A stretch of 64,000 bases of DNA from Micromonospora_G sp044901685 (lineage in GTDB: Bacteria; Actinomycetota; Actinomycetes; Mycobacteriales; Micromonosporaceae), in NCBI RefSeq assembly GCF_044901685.1, contig NZ_JBJDPS010000003.1, positions 434,001 to 498,000 on the forward strand. Direction: 5' to 3'. The position numbers and the translations under genes are program-made. This document shows, one piece after another, positions 1-8,060 of the stretch (its first letter is position 1; every line of letters begins with the position of its first letter). Under the pieces are notes generated by a model, which saw only the letters and a program-made list of their open reading frames with translations, was not told where the DNA came from and ran no database searches.

Positions 1-566
1 ACAGATCCCCGACTTGGTGCGCACAGCGCACGAAGTGAGCTTTTCCTCGAATCAGATAAGCCGGATCAAATCGCGCTGCCCCTCATAATCGACCTATAGA
101 ACTTATCCCTTCAAGACTCCCCATATCGGACGACGCCCGTCGCGCCATCGGCCCTCGCCGGTCCTCCGATACCCGCCGCCACCAGCACACGGCCGCTCAC
201 GAACAGCGGGAGGGCCAACACAATGAGTGGGCCCGCGCAGGTCCCACCCCTCAAGAAGACTTCACCTCTCGTTCTCACGATCGGTGGCCCACTCCGGGAG
301 ACCCGGCACCCCGGAATCGCAACGCCCCGACTCGCATCGCTTCGCGGACGACACCGGCCGACAGGTAATCGGTCACACTTACAGCACAAATCACGGTACG
401 CATTCGCAAACTGTCCCGAGGTGACATTGAAGGACAGTCAATAGTCACGCCTTCGCCGAAAGCCGTACCACCGGTCGTCGCGCCCGTCCCCGCTGCCGGC
501 TTGAATCCCCGCTGACATGTGCGCCCCGCAGGAAGGACGTGACGGCGCCCCAAGTCCGACGCCGCA
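1..566. other. left flank, no gene recognised
   Basis: No open frame here has a plausible ribosome-binding site, recognisable domain or consistent actinomycete codon use. The first 100 bases are less GC-rich than the rest of the chromosomal part. The minus-strand pentapeptide relic ends just to the right, so this stretch would lie downstream of it. Confidence 0.5.
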
Positions 567-998
567 TCACCGGTCGGGCAGTCGAAGACCAACCGGACGC
601 TTCCCGCTCTCGCAGGAGTCGAAGATGGGCGCAACGTCGAAGTCCGCCCGTTGGAAAGACATCTCCCCACCACTGAACAGCGCGCCCGAGAGGTCGCCAC
701 CGTCGAAGACGGCTCCGCTGAGGTCGAAGTCCCCACGCCACGAGTTGACGTCCTCATCCGAACCGAAGATGTCTACCGATCAGCCTGCTCACGGTGTGGC
801 GAGGCGTACCGCTGCCCCGTCCGAGCCGAGCTGCTCGGACGCCTTCACGAACCGCTCGTCGAACAGTCGTACGCCGTTGCGGTCCGTCTCGACCTCCGCG
901 CGCTCGTCGGCGGCCTCGGCGAGCGCCCTGGTCACCTCGGCCCGTACGTCGAAGAGCGTGCGGACACTGACCGTGCCATCCCTCGCGACGCTCGGAAA
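567..998 (-). pseudogene. decayed pentapeptide-repeat protein relic
   Basis: One minus-strand frame, with no start codon after the TGA at 999-1001, reads first like the head region of actinomycete pentapeptide-repeat proteins (VRLFDERFVKASEQLGSD). It is then broken by two in-frame TGA codons at 789-791 and 780-782. In the same frame it continues with pentapeptide-like repeats (GDFDLSGAVFDGGDLSGALF, then FQRADFD) and stops at 567. Two stops only nine bases apart, the missing start and the missing central segment argue for a relic. It lies downstream of the original tRNA-Tyr 3' end, outside the integrated element. Assignment rests on motif resemblance only. Confidence 0.5.
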
Positions 999-1160
999 TC
1001 ACCGGCCGACGGCGTACGCCGGAGATCGACGCCACCGCACGCGGCGCGCGGGTCAGCCGCAGTAGCCGGCGCTGACCGACAGGCGTGCTGATCTTCCCCC
1101 GACACGCCCCCGGACGCTGCGCGCCAGCTAGATCCACTGGGACACCACGGGACCAACGAG

Positions 1161-1200
1161 AACGGCCTCCGGTCAGCATCTCTGCTGGCCGGAGGCCGTT
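1161..1200. terminator. hairpin downstream of the attL tRNA fragment
   Basis: Perfect arms AACGGCCTCCGG and CCGGAGGCCGTT (1161-1172/1189-1200) continue inward through CAGCA/TGCTG around a TCTC loop, giving a stem of about 17 bp. It sits eight bases beyond the old 3' end of the tRNA-Tyr gene on the minus strand and probably terminated that transcript before the element integrated. No strong T tract follows. Confidence 0.6.
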
Positions 1201-1201
1201 T

Positions 1202-1260
1202 CCGCACCTGGTGGCGGGTAGAGGATTCGAACCTCTGAAGCTTTCGCGACGGATTTACAG
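1202..1260. repeat. attL: 59-bp direct repeat with tRNA-Tyr 3' fragment
   Basis: This is identical to 17784-17842. On the minus strand it carries the tRNA-Tyr sequence from two bases before the anticodon to the CCA end (1209-1260) plus seven bases of 3' flank. The 5' half of the tRNA is missing here, so this is the displaced original 3' end. The integrase gene ends 467 bases away. Together with the right copy it defines the AICE boundaries. Confidence 0.93.
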
Positions 1261-1334
1261 GGCGTCCACGATCAAGACGCCCAACTGGCTCTTGACCTGC
1301 CGTAACTTCTCAAGCCGCCCGCGTCCGTGGCGAG

Positions 1335-1486
1335 GCTGCCCACGTGCTGCCCACGTGCTGCCCACGAGCCTCATACCACCGATGGTCACAGCAATCGAGG
1401 GGCGTCCGCCGCCCTCAACACCGGGTCGGGCTGCCACAGTTGCCACAGTTGCCACAGTGGAACGGTGCGATTCTGCACCGTTCCAC
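1335..1486. repeat. two triple tandem repeats and a hairpin between attL and int
   Basis: Three consecutive 11-bp units GCTGCCCACGT (1335-1345, 1346-1356 and 1357-1367, the last ending A) are followed by three consecutive 9-bp units TGCCACAGT (1432-1440, 1441-1449, 1450-1458). A perfect 12-bp hairpin comes next (1457-1468/1475-1486, 6-base loop). Closeness to attL and to the integrase 3' end suggests arm-type binding sites for Int or Xis, with the hairpin ending the int transcript. The repeats are direct observation; the role is inferred. Confidence 0.6.
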
Positions 1487-1730
1487 TCATGAAGATTTTT
1501 TTAAAAAGGCTCATCGTCGAACTCGGCGGCTGAACCAGCACGGCCAACGCCGCCAAGACAGCCGCAGTACCAGTCATGACAACCTGGAAGGCGGACGGAG
1601 CCGCCGAGAACCCAGCAGCAGCAGCGGACCCCGCAGCGCATCCGGCAACACAAGCCGGGAGCAACCGCTCTCGCAACTTAGGGTCCAACGACATATACGT
1701 ATTGTGACATAGCAGGTTTTGCGGTGTCAT
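1386..1730 (-). CDS. small membrane protein coupled to integrase (hypothetical)
   Basis: The ATG overlaps the integrase TGA as ATGA (1727-1730), the same coupling used throughout this operon. That is the main argument that this 114-residue frame is read. It has a charged start and one or two hydrophobic, Ala-rich stretches (residues about 27-65). The C-terminus is encoded by the 9-bp tandem repeat and reads WQLWQLWQ. No family is recognised. The frame covers the hairpin and repeat region, so it may be chance; an inner start at residue 13 is possible but has no ribosome-binding site. Confidence 0.35.
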   Translation of the reverse strand: MTPQNLLCHNTYMSLDPKLRERLLPACVAGCAAGSAAAAGFSAAPSAFQVVMTGTAAVLAALAVLVQPPSSTMSLFKKIFMSGTVQNRTVPLWQLWQLWQPDPVLRAADAPRLL

Positions 1731-3163
1731 TGAAGCGCGCCACCGATCTTGTCGTTCATGGTGTCGTCTCCCCCGTCGATGCAGTTGGCGTAGACGCGGA
1801 GCAGGACAGCGACACCGTGACCCAGCCGTCGGGCAACCTCGGTCGCCGGCACTCCGGCATTGAGCCAGAGCGAGGCCGCCGCGTGACGTAGGTCATACGG
1901 CCGCCGGACCAGCGGCGAGGCGACCTGAGATTCCGTCAACGCCTGCTGGCGCGCGAGCTTCCACCACCGGTCGTATACCGACTCGGAAAGCGGTCCGCCG
2001 TGCAGGCCCCGGAAGAACCGACCGTCGGGGGCAACGCCGTGAGTCTTGACGTGCTTCGCCAGTATTTCGACCAGTTGGGGTGGGATAGGAACGGTACGTG
2101 TCTCCTTACGTGCCCGATGCTTTAGGCCCCGCCGCTCGTGCGCCTGGCCGTCGTCGGTCCAGTGGGTGCCGGCACGCGGCGCGGTTCCAGCGAGCACGAG
2201 CCGACCCCAGCGAGGTTCGATCTTCTCGTGCTCGCAGGATGCCGACGGTTGGACCGCCGCCAGGTCCTCGAAGTCGTTCCCACAGTCGGGGCAATGCCCC
2301 GGTAGATCGCAGTCGTCCCGCCGTAGGTCCGCCGCTTCGGAGGGCCGCATCCCGGCGTAGTAGAGACAGCCGAAGAACCCCGTCACCCGGTCCGCCCGGT
2401 TGCCGAGAGATTCCACGGCTTCGAGGAGGGCCGCGACCTGAACCGGGTTCGCCACCACCCGCCGGTCGATGGCCTGGGCAACCTCGGGAGCCGTCCACTG
2501 AACCCGATCAACCGGGTTCGAGGCCAACAGCTCCCGCTCTACCGCGTAGCCGAGCGCGTTATATAAGGTGGCGCGCTTCCGCTGGACGGTCGAGGCAGCG
2601 GCGGACTTGCCGTCCAGCCGTACGCAAAGACTGTCCAGAACCCGGCGGATCATCGACGGGGAATCCAGCTCGACGACCGGCAGGGACGCCCCTTCCAACC
2701 AGGTCAGCGCCGCCGCGTGCGCGTCCGGGATCTCTTCCGACCAGCGACGCGGGTTGAAGCCGTAGAGGTACAGGGCCTCGCGTAGCACCTGATCGGCGGG
2801 ACGGCCCCGCTTCTTCGGGTAGGTGAGGGTCATGGCGATCGGGGTCAGCGCTTCGACGATCGAGCGCCGGGTCTTGGCTGCCGCCCTGGGCCACTTCATC
2901 TGGATGTAGTCGCGGCTGTGCGCGTACCAGGTGGTTTGGTTCATCGTCCGTGACTCGGAGGCCGGGCGGCCGGTGGTGGTGTCGAATGGCTCCCCGTCGT
3001 TGGATGCCTTGACCAGCTCGGACCGGAACGAGCTGGCCAGCGCCTTGGAGCGGAACAACTCCTCGAACCGCACACCGCCTACTGCCCAACGGAACCGCCA
3101 GGGACGGGCCTTCCGGTCCACCCGCTTGGTGATCTCCCAGATCTGGATCTCGTAGCTGTTCAC
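1727..3163 (-). CDS. int: AICE site-specific integrase (tyrosine recombinase)
   Basis: A 478-residue tyrosine recombinase expected to catalyse integration into, and with Xis excision from, the tRNA-Tyr att site. The catalytic set is visible: Arg273 (AGMRPSEA), Tyr423-Asp-Leu-Arg426 in the H-x-x-R box (RPYDLRH, first His replaced by Tyr), His449 (RLGHG) and nucleophile Tyr458 (LLRVYAN). A cysteine-containing insert (C291/C294 and C310) lies in the catalytic domain, as in some actinomycete element integrases. I start at GTG 3163, which overlaps the xis TGA as GTGA. A longer frame from 3193 lacks its own ribosome-binding site. It is the last recognisable gene of the operon and lies next to attL. 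Confidence 0.93.
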   Translation of the reverse strand: MNSYEIQIWEITKRVDRKARPWRFRWAVGGVRFEELFRSKALASSFRSELVKASNDGEPFDTTTGRPASESRTMNQTTWYAHSRDYIQMKWPRAAAKTRRSIVEALTPIAMTLTYPKKRGRPADQVLREALYLYGFNPRRWSEEIPDAHAAALTWLEGASLPVVELDSPSMIRRVLDSLCVRLDGKSAAASTVQRKRATLYNALGYAVERELLASNPVDRVQWTAPEVAQAIDRRVVANPVQVAALLEAVESLGNRADRVTGFFGCLYYAGMRPSEAADLRRDDCDLPGHCPDCGNDFEDLAAVQPSASCEHEKIEPRWGRLVLAGTAPRAGTHWTDDGQAHERRGLKHRARKETRTVPIPPQLVEILAKHVKTHGVAPDGRFFRGLHGGPLSESVYDRWWKLARQQALTESQVASPLVRRPYDLRHAAASLWLNAGVPATEVARRLGHGVAVLLRVYANCIDGGDDTMNDKIGGALQ

Positions 3164-3348
3164 GCGGCATCGCACTCCAGGGCACCGAGCCACTGGCCCA
3201 GAGCGGAACGACGTACGCGAAGCTCCCCGTTCGGAAGCTTGATCACCCGTGGTCCCTTGCCGACCTGCCGCCAGTAGTACCAGGTCGAACGGGGAACCCG
3301 GAGTTCCGCCAGCACCTCCGGCACGGTCAGCAGTTCGTCGCCCTTCAC
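3160..3348 (-). CDS. xis: excisionase / HTH-17 DNA-binding protein
   Basis: A 62-residue protein with the MerR/excisionase-type winged helix: LTVPEVLAELRVPRSTWYYW, then a wing around GPRVIKLPNGELRV and a C-terminal ALGQWL helix. This is typical of AICE Xis, which bends DNA at att sites and steers the integrase toward excision. GTG 3348 has GGGGAGG eight bases upstream and overlaps the repSA stop (GTGA). Its own stop overlaps the int start. Placement between rep and int is the pSAM2-like order. Function is inferred from size, fold signature and synteny. Confidence 0.88.
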   Translation of the reverse strand: MKGDELLTVPEVLAELRVPRSTWYYWRQVGKGPRVIKLPNGELRVRRSALGQWLGALECDAA

Positions 3349-5099
3349 AGTTCCTCCCCGTTGCTGGTTCCGTTGCCAGTTGCCGAAAGATCTGATGTCG
3401 GCTGCTGCGCCGCCCGGTCCTTGGCTGCGAGGAGTTCGGAGCGCCACCGGGCGCGTTCGGAGATGGAGCGCATGAGCCGGTGGGCGAGGGGTGTCACGTC
3501 TGGGTCGTGGGGTCGGGCGAGTTCCCAGGCGTGCCGGACCCGTTCGATCGTGGCGCCCTGGGCATGCTCGACCCCGGCAAGGTCGGTGGTGACGCCGAGA
3601 AGTGCTTTCACCCAGGCGCGTGCGTCGTGTTTGTGGTCGGCGAGGGTTTTGCCGGACCAGTCGCGGGAGACGAGGATGCGCCGGCCGCCGATGCCGAGGG
3701 TTTCCCGTTGGTGGACCTTGCCTTTGCAGCGGCCGGGCTTGAGCTTGGCGTGTGCCTTCTTCGGTTGGATGCCGTAGAGGAGCCAGTTGGGGCACCGGTC
3801 GGTGCAGGGTGTGATCTGGAGTTGGTACCAGAGTCGGTCTAGGTGTTGTTGCTGCCGGTCGGTGGTGATCTTGTGGCAGTCGCCGGTGGCTTTGGTGATG
3901 TACTTCGTGACGTACCGGATGGTTCGTTCGGCATCCTGCGTGCCGGGCATGACGCCGCGTGCGTCGACCTGGGCGCCGAAGCGGACGACGTGGACGGGTT
4001 CGGCTTCTTCGTCCTGGTCGATCGTGTCGAGGGCTTCGGTCCAGGTGGTCAACGGTTGCCGGGTGTCCGGGTCGACCCATGCCGAGGCTTCTTCGTCCCA
4101 GACCGGGTGCCGGTTCCGGTGGTAGAGCTGTACGTCGACGCTCGGCCACCACACCTGGTGGTACGTCGCCGCCGCCACAGTGCGAAGGGTGTCGCGCGGG
4201 ATGGTGCCCCGGATGGCGAAGTGTGCGTGTGGGGCGAGGCGTCGTTGCGGCTCGACGCAGCCGGCGTACTGGACGTTCCAGCCTTCACAGCGACGGAGGT
4301 TCTGCCAAAACCGGTCGAGCAGTCGCGGGAAGTGGACCGCATCCCATGCCGCGCGGCGGTAGTCGTACCGGTCGGGGTTGACGGGTGTGCCGTCGGAGAG
4401 GACCGGGCCGTAGGAGTCGAGGGTGAGGGTCAGCCACATCGACGGTTGGTAGGTGGTGCCGTCCGGTGCCTTGTACGTCTTGCCTACCGTCCGTGCTTCG
4501 ACTTTGCGGCGGGGTAGGTCGGGTGCGTCCTGCCGCCGCCTGGTCGACCGCTTTCGCCGGGGGCCGTTGTCGTCGTCGGCCTGGTCGTCACCGTCGACGT
4601 GGTGCGGTGGTCCGACTCGGCCGCGTAGTCCTTCCGCCGCGATGGCCTCTTCGACCTCTTGGATTGCTTCGTCGAGGTCGGCGACCTGGTCCCACTGCGA
4701 CGAGCGGACGGCTTTGTCCCGGGCGAACTCGAAGTGTGCCCGCAGCACGATCAGCGCCTTCTGTTCCTCCGTCGCGGGTTCCGGTGGAGGGGAAGGCTCG
4801 TCGGACCGGTGCCAGCCTTCCCGGATCTGCGCCTGCCGCAGCCGTCGGTTCTTCTTCGCGCACGGCGGGCACTTGTCCTCACGGGTCGCCCCGCACGGCA
4901 GGTCAATAACCTCGGTCAGGCCCGTGTCGAGGTCAGTCCGGCGCATGGGAAGTGGTCGGATGCAGACGCCGTACTCGGTGGCGATGTCCCGGAGTACGTC
5001 GATGGAGCGAGGCAGCGCCATCCGGGCCGCACGCGATCCGGGTCGGGGAGGTTCCGGAATGGCTGCCGGTTCGAGGCCGGGCAGGGTGGGGGCGGTCAT
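3345..5099 (-). CDS. repSA: replication initiator RepSA-like protein
   Basis: A 584-residue protein resembling the rolling-circle initiators of pSAM2-type elements. The N-terminus has a zinc-binding cysteine cluster (CGATREDKCPPC, about residues 69-80), followed by an acidic and basic linker. The central domain has a HUH-like motif (PHAHFAI, His291/His293) and a Tyr/Lys motif RYVTKYITK (395-403) placed like rolling-circle motif 3. It would nick the element origin after excision; no origin could be pinpointed. ATG 5099 overlaps the upstream DUF2637 stop, and the downstream xis overlaps its own stop. Confidence is high for the family, moderate for the catalytic residues. Confidence 0.88.
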   Translation of the reverse strand: MTAPTLPGLEPAAIPEPPRPGSRAARMALPRSIDVLRDIATEYGVCIRPLPMRRTDLDTGLTEVIDLPCGATREDKCPPCAKKNRRLRQAQIREGWHRSDEPSPPPEPATEEQKALIVLRAHFEFARDKAVRSSQWDQVADLDEAIQEVEEAIAAEGLRGRVGPPHHVDGDDQADDDNGPRRKRSTRRRQDAPDLPRRKVEARTVGKTYKAPDGTTYQPSMWLTLTLDSYGPVLSDGTPVNPDRYDYRRAAWDAVHFPRLLDRFWQNLRRCEGWNVQYAGCVEPQRRLAPHAHFAIRGTIPRDTLRTVAAATYHQVWWPSVDVQLYHRNRHPVWDEEASAWVDPDTRQPLTTWTEALDTIDQDEEAEPVHVVRFGAQVDARGVMPGTQDAERTIRYVTKYITKATGDCHKITTDRQQQHLDRLWYQLQITPCTDRCPNWLLYGIQPKKAHAKLKPGRCKGKVHQRETLGIGGRRILVSRDWSGKTLADHKHDARAWVKALLGVTTDLAGVEHAQGATIERVRHAWELARPHDPDVTPLAHRLMRSISERARWRSELLAAKDRAAQQPTSDLSATGNGTSNGEEL

Positions 5100-5671
5100 C
5101 GGTTCACCCCGACGATGCCGGGCCGGGTCGGGTGGACCACGCCCAGGGGAGGCAGGACCGCCGAGGTTGCCGGGCGTGCCGGTGGAGCGACGGGCGCGTA
5201 GACGACGGGTTCCCGTACCGGTTCGGGGTCGACCGCGACGGGCTCCGGTTCGGGTTCGTCGACGGCCGCCAGGCGCTCATCGTCGGCGACGACGGGAGCA
5301 GCGGGAGCGCTGGACAGGACGACCTTGACCAGGGCGAGGAAGGCGAGGGACGGGACGGCGGCGACGATCCAGCCCCAGACGGTGGGTTCGGCTTCGGCGA
5401 CCTGGGCGGCGAGGGAGAGCAGGGAAAAGGCGACGAGCAGTACGCCGACGAACCCGACCGGCCGACCGGTACGGCGCCGGGAGCGGATTTCCAGGCCGAG
5501 GTAGATGGCCATGAGTTCGACGGCTACGGCGTTGGCCCAGCCGATCCAGTCCGGCTGTCCGTGGGCGACGGTCAAATCGTGTACGTGGGTGAAGGCAGCC
5601 GCTCCAGCCATGCCCCCGATAGCGAGCAGGATCAGCACTTTCACCGCGTTCTCAGCGCGTTGGCGCATCAT
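5096..5671 (-). CDS. DUF2637 membrane protein (AICE spread/transfer)
   Basis: A 191-residue protein with four hydrophobic segments (about residues 10-30, 44-60, 72-92 and 99-120) and a Pro/Glu/Val-rich cytoplasmic tail ending in basic residues. DUF2637 proteins sit between the rep and tra genes of Streptomyces and Micromonospora elements, where a role in plasmid spread (Spd-like) has been proposed. The first of two adjacent ATG codons overlaps the stop of the upstream 66-residue gene. The stop overlaps repSA. Family assignment rests on size, topology and position; no enzymatic motif is visible. Confidence 0.72.
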   Translation of the reverse strand: MMRQRAENAVKVLILLAIGGMAGAAAFTHVHDLTVAHGQPDWIGWANAVAVELMAIYLGLEIRSRRRTGRPVGFVGVLLVAFSLLSLAAQVAEAEPTVWGWIVAAVPSLAFLALVKVVLSSAPAAPVVADDERLAAVDEPEPEPVAVDPEPVREPVVYAPVAPPARPATSAVLPPLGVVHPTRPGIVGVNR

Positions 5672-5868
5672 CGGTCACCCCCGGCGGGACGGGTGCGGAT
5701 CGTGATGTGGACGCGGATACGCCGACCGTTCATGTCCCGGCGCCGGAGGACCATGTGGGCGATGCCCTGGAGTGCGGCGGCAGCCTGGTCGGGCGGGCCG
5801 ACGAGCCGGATACGTAGCGGCCGGCGCATCAGGTTGACCAGGTACGGGAGTCGGTTGAGGGGTGTCAT
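5668..5868 (-). CDS. small basic AICE protein, unknown
   Basis: A 66-residue arginine-rich protein (LRIRLVGPPDQAAAALQGIA, then VHITIRTRP). It shows a beta-alpha-beta feel but no recognised domain. GGGAGGTAACC sits just before the ATG at 5868, and the stop overlaps the DUF2637 start, so translation is well supported by coupling. Such small genes are common between traB and repSA in AICEs and are usually called transfer or Spd-like proteins; I see no direct evidence of function. Confidence 0.6.
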   Translation of the reverse strand: MTPLNRLPYLVNLMRRPLRIRLVGPPDQAAAALQGIAHMVLRRRDMNGRRIRVHITIRTRPAGGDR

Positions 5869-5874
5869 GGCTGG

Positions 5875-6138
5875 TTACCTCCCGGCCGGTCGGATGGTGG
5901 TGTGGATGTGGTCGGGTGGGTCGCCGAGTGTCACGACGGCTTCGGAGAGGCAGCGCCAGAGGGTCCACGCTTCGTCGGCCGTGAGGTACATGCGTCGCCG
6001 GCCGCCGCCAACGGCGAGATAGACGGGGTACGGGTCGGGCCGGTCGGGGTCAACGCGTACGGAAACGGCGGTGTCCGGGTCGGTGCCGTTGGGTGCGCGG
6101 AGCCGGTAGAAGCGCCGGGTGTTCGGGGTGGTGGTCAC
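5875..6138 (-). CDS. small AICE protein, unknown
   Basis: An 87-residue protein that starts inside the traB stop (ATGA at 6135-6138) and ends with TAA six bases before the next gene. The centre reads VYLAVGGGRRRMYLTADEAW, with two strands and a helix rich in Trp/Leu, and the protein is soluble in character. The coupled start and operon position support a real gene. The family is not recognised; a transfer-accessory or Spd-type role is the default guess from context only. Confidence 0.6.
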   Translation of the reverse strand: MTTTPNTRRFYRLRAPNGTDPDTAVSVRVDPDRPDPYPVYLAVGGGRRRMYLTADEAWTLWRCLSEAVVTLGDPPDHIHTTIRPAGR

Positions 6139-7784
6139 CGCGGCTCACCTCCCCGCTTGTCGGTGTCGCGGTTGAGGAGGTTCAGCAAGGTGTCCGGGAT
6201 CAGCGGCCCTGCCGCCGACCGCCGAGGCAGCGGGACGGGACGGGCGTTGCGGATCGGTTCGGTGGCGGTTTCGCGGCCGACCTGGGCGAGGATGTCCGCC
6301 GCATCGGCGGGGGCCGGGTACTCCCGTGCCATGTCCCGGATCTGCTCGTCGGTCAGGTAGGAGAAGCGGACCCGCATCGGTTCCGGGGTGCCGTCGAGGA
6401 TGACGTAGCCGACACCTTTCGCCCAGCGCGGCATCTGGTCGGCCAGCGCTCCCCGGTCGCGTGCCCCGTCGCCGAGGATCATGTCCACTTGGGATTCCTC
6501 GGTCAGGCCGAGCGCGATCCGGGTCGGGAACAGGTCCCGGAACGGCAGCACCTCTTTGCGCGGGTCCTGCAACGCGGCCACGACCAGGACCCCGACGCCG
6601 GCACCCTGCGACAACAGCATCCCCAGCGAGGCCGCGATGCGCTTACGCAGCTCTCCGTCTTGCAGGTACGCGGTCAGCGCCGCCATTTCGTCGATGACGA
6701 CCACGACCAGGGGGTCAGCCACGGTCGGGGTGTGCACCCGGACGTTGCCGGCCAGCCGGGTCTGTCGCTCGCGCATCACCGCTACGGCTTCGTCCAGCAG
6801 GTCCGCCATGGCCTCGAACGACTTGCAGGCGAACCGGGCGAACATCGGCCGCCCCAGCGCGAACTCCATCCCGCCCTTCGGGTCGATCACCCACAGCCGG
6901 ACCAGCCCGGAGGCGACCCCGCCTGCGAGGGACCGGACGAGGGACCAGAGCACCGAGCCCTTACCGCGCCGGGTGGCGCCGCCGACCAGGACGTGAGTGG
7001 CGAGCAGATGCAAGCACCAGGTACGCAGGTCTTCCCGGCGAGCCAGCGGCAGCGCGGTGAAGTCCGGCACCACAGGTACGGGGAACGGCGGCACGATCGT
7101 CCGCAGCGCGTCCGTACGCACCAGGACCAGGTAGACCACGGTCGGGCGGTCCCGGAACCGCATCCGGTCGACCAGCCTCAGCAGCCAGGCCCAGCGACCG
7201 GTACGGGTCGGGGCATCGTCGGGCCGTTCCGAATACACCCGCGCGTACCGCCGCCCGAACGCGTACGCCAGGTTCGCGGTCACCCGTTGGAAGTCGGTCG
7301 GGGTCTGACCGCGCACCATCCGAATCGTCAGAACATCGAGGGCTTGATCCGACCGCACCGACAGCAGCTCGGGCAGGACCGTTTGATGGTCGTACGTGCT
7401 GGCCAGCCCACACAGCGTCATGGCCTCACGCCAGACCCGCCGGTAGACGAACGCCTGCCGGAACCGGCCGAGCAACGGGCCCGCCAACCACGTCCACCAC
7501 GACGGTTCGTGCTTCCACCGCCACACCGCCGACCCGGCACCGGCCAAGACCAGCGGCACCAGCAGCCCGGACCAGCCGTAGTCGACGTAGACCGCGATGA
7601 CAAAGCAGGTCGAGGTGGTGGCGATGGGGTGCCGCAGGCACCACCAGACCGCCTTGCCGGTCCACCGGGCGAGCAGGCCGAGGATCACCGCCCAGACGGG
7701 CAGCTCGAACCGCTTCGGCCGGAACACCACGAAGTCGCCGCCCGTGGTCATCACCACCTGGCCCCGAGGCCGCCGCCCGATCAT
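6135..7784 (-). CDS. traB: TraB/FtsK-SpoIIIE-type conjugative DNA translocase
   Basis: A 549-residue DNA pump that, in this family, moves double-stranded DNA between mycelial cells during conjugation. Hydrophobic segments near residues 29-50 and 55-82 anchor it in the membrane. The Walker A motif is GGATRRGKGS (about 268-277) and Walker B is LVVVVIDEM, followed by a C-terminal translocase region. ATG 7784 overlaps the stop of the zinc-ribbon gene (ATGA). The frame stays open upstream to 7925, but there it overlaps that gene and looks artificial. It lies mid-operon, followed by two small ORFs and DUF2637. Named by homology to pSAM2-type TraSA/TraB. Confidence 0.9.
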   Translation of the reverse strand: MIGRRPRGQVVMTTGGDFVVFRPKRFELPVWAVILGLLARWTGKAVWWCLRHPIATTSTCFVIAVYVDYGWSGLLVPLVLAGAGSAVWRWKHEPSWWTWLAGPLLGRFRQAFVYRRVWREAMTLCGLASTYDHQTVLPELLSVRSDQALDVLTIRMVRGQTPTDFQRVTANLAYAFGRRYARVYSERPDDAPTRTGRWAWLLRLVDRMRFRDRPTVVYLVLVRTDALRTIVPPFPVPVVPDFTALPLARREDLRTWCLHLLATHVLVGGATRRGKGSVLWSLVRSLAGGVASGLVRLWVIDPKGGMEFALGRPMFARFACKSFEAMADLLDEAVAVMRERQTRLAGNVRVHTPTVADPLVVVVIDEMAALTAYLQDGELRKRIAASLGMLLSQGAGVGVLVVAALQDPRKEVLPFRDLFPTRIALGLTEESQVDMILGDGARDRGALADQMPRWAKGVGYVILDGTPEPMRVRFSYLTDEQIRDMAREYPAPADAADILAQVGRETATEPIRNARPVPLPRRSAAGPLIPDTLLNLLNRDTDKRGGEPR

Positions 7785-7966
7785 CGGCCACCCCGCAGGG
7801 ACACGAACCGGCCCGACGCATCCCGCACCGGAGGCAGCGGAAGAACAAGCTGATCGACGCAGAGCGGGCAACGGCCATCCGTGCCGCCGTTGGTCGGGTC
7901 GTAATTTGCCTGGCACACGCCGCACCGCACCCGCTTTTGGGCAGGCTGGCGCCTACGCTTGGACAC
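7781..7966 (-). CDS. small zinc-ribbon protein
   Basis: A 61-residue protein with two CxxC pairs (CGVCQ and CPLC, 19 residues apart), as in a zinc ribbon. A basic N-terminus (SKRRRQPAQKR) precedes it and a hydrophobic LVLPLPP stretch follows. GTG 7966 has GAGGAGAGG eight bases upstream, and the stop overlaps the traB ATG. It probably binds nucleic acid or a Tra partner, but no family name can be given. Small CxxC proteins beside tra genes are frequent in actinomycete elements. Confidence 0.62.
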   Translation of the reverse strand: MSKRRRQPAQKRVRCGVCQANYDPTNGGTDGRCPLCVDQLVLPLPPVRDASGRFVSLRGGR

Positions 7967-8007
7967 GTTGGAACCTCTCCTCAGAGATGGGGGAAGGGGA
8001 AAACGGA

Positions 8008-8047
8008 GGGCGGGGCTGCCGTCCGCCAAGACCAGACAGCCCCGCCC
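8008..8047. terminator. hairpin between pra and the transfer genes
   Basis: An 11-bp perfect stem GGGCGGGGCTG/CAGCCCCGCCC (8008-8018/8037-8047) encloses an 18-base loop directly after the pra stop. It lies inside the operon, so it may attenuate rather than end transcription, keeping tra/rep/int levels below pra. No T tract is seen on the minus strand. Confidence 0.5.
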
Positions 8048-8060
8048 GTACCTGATGCGG

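Noticed and set aside
275..757. A 160-residue protein in the left flank
   Set aside because: The pentapeptide-type frame in the same region is on a different register and carries recognisable motifs; this frame has none.
1209..1260. A second tRNA-Tyr gene at the left end
   Set aside because: Only the 3' half is present; the 5' acceptor and D-arm are missing, so it is the displaced att fragment.
1335..1458. A CRISPR array next to attL
   Set aside because: The 9- and 11-bp units are contiguous, with no spacers, and no cas genes are in the window.
6093..7853. A 586-residue plus-strand frame opposite traB
   Set aside because: It is an antisense shadow; traB carries Walker motifs and the shadow is His/Gln/Arg-rich without any domain.
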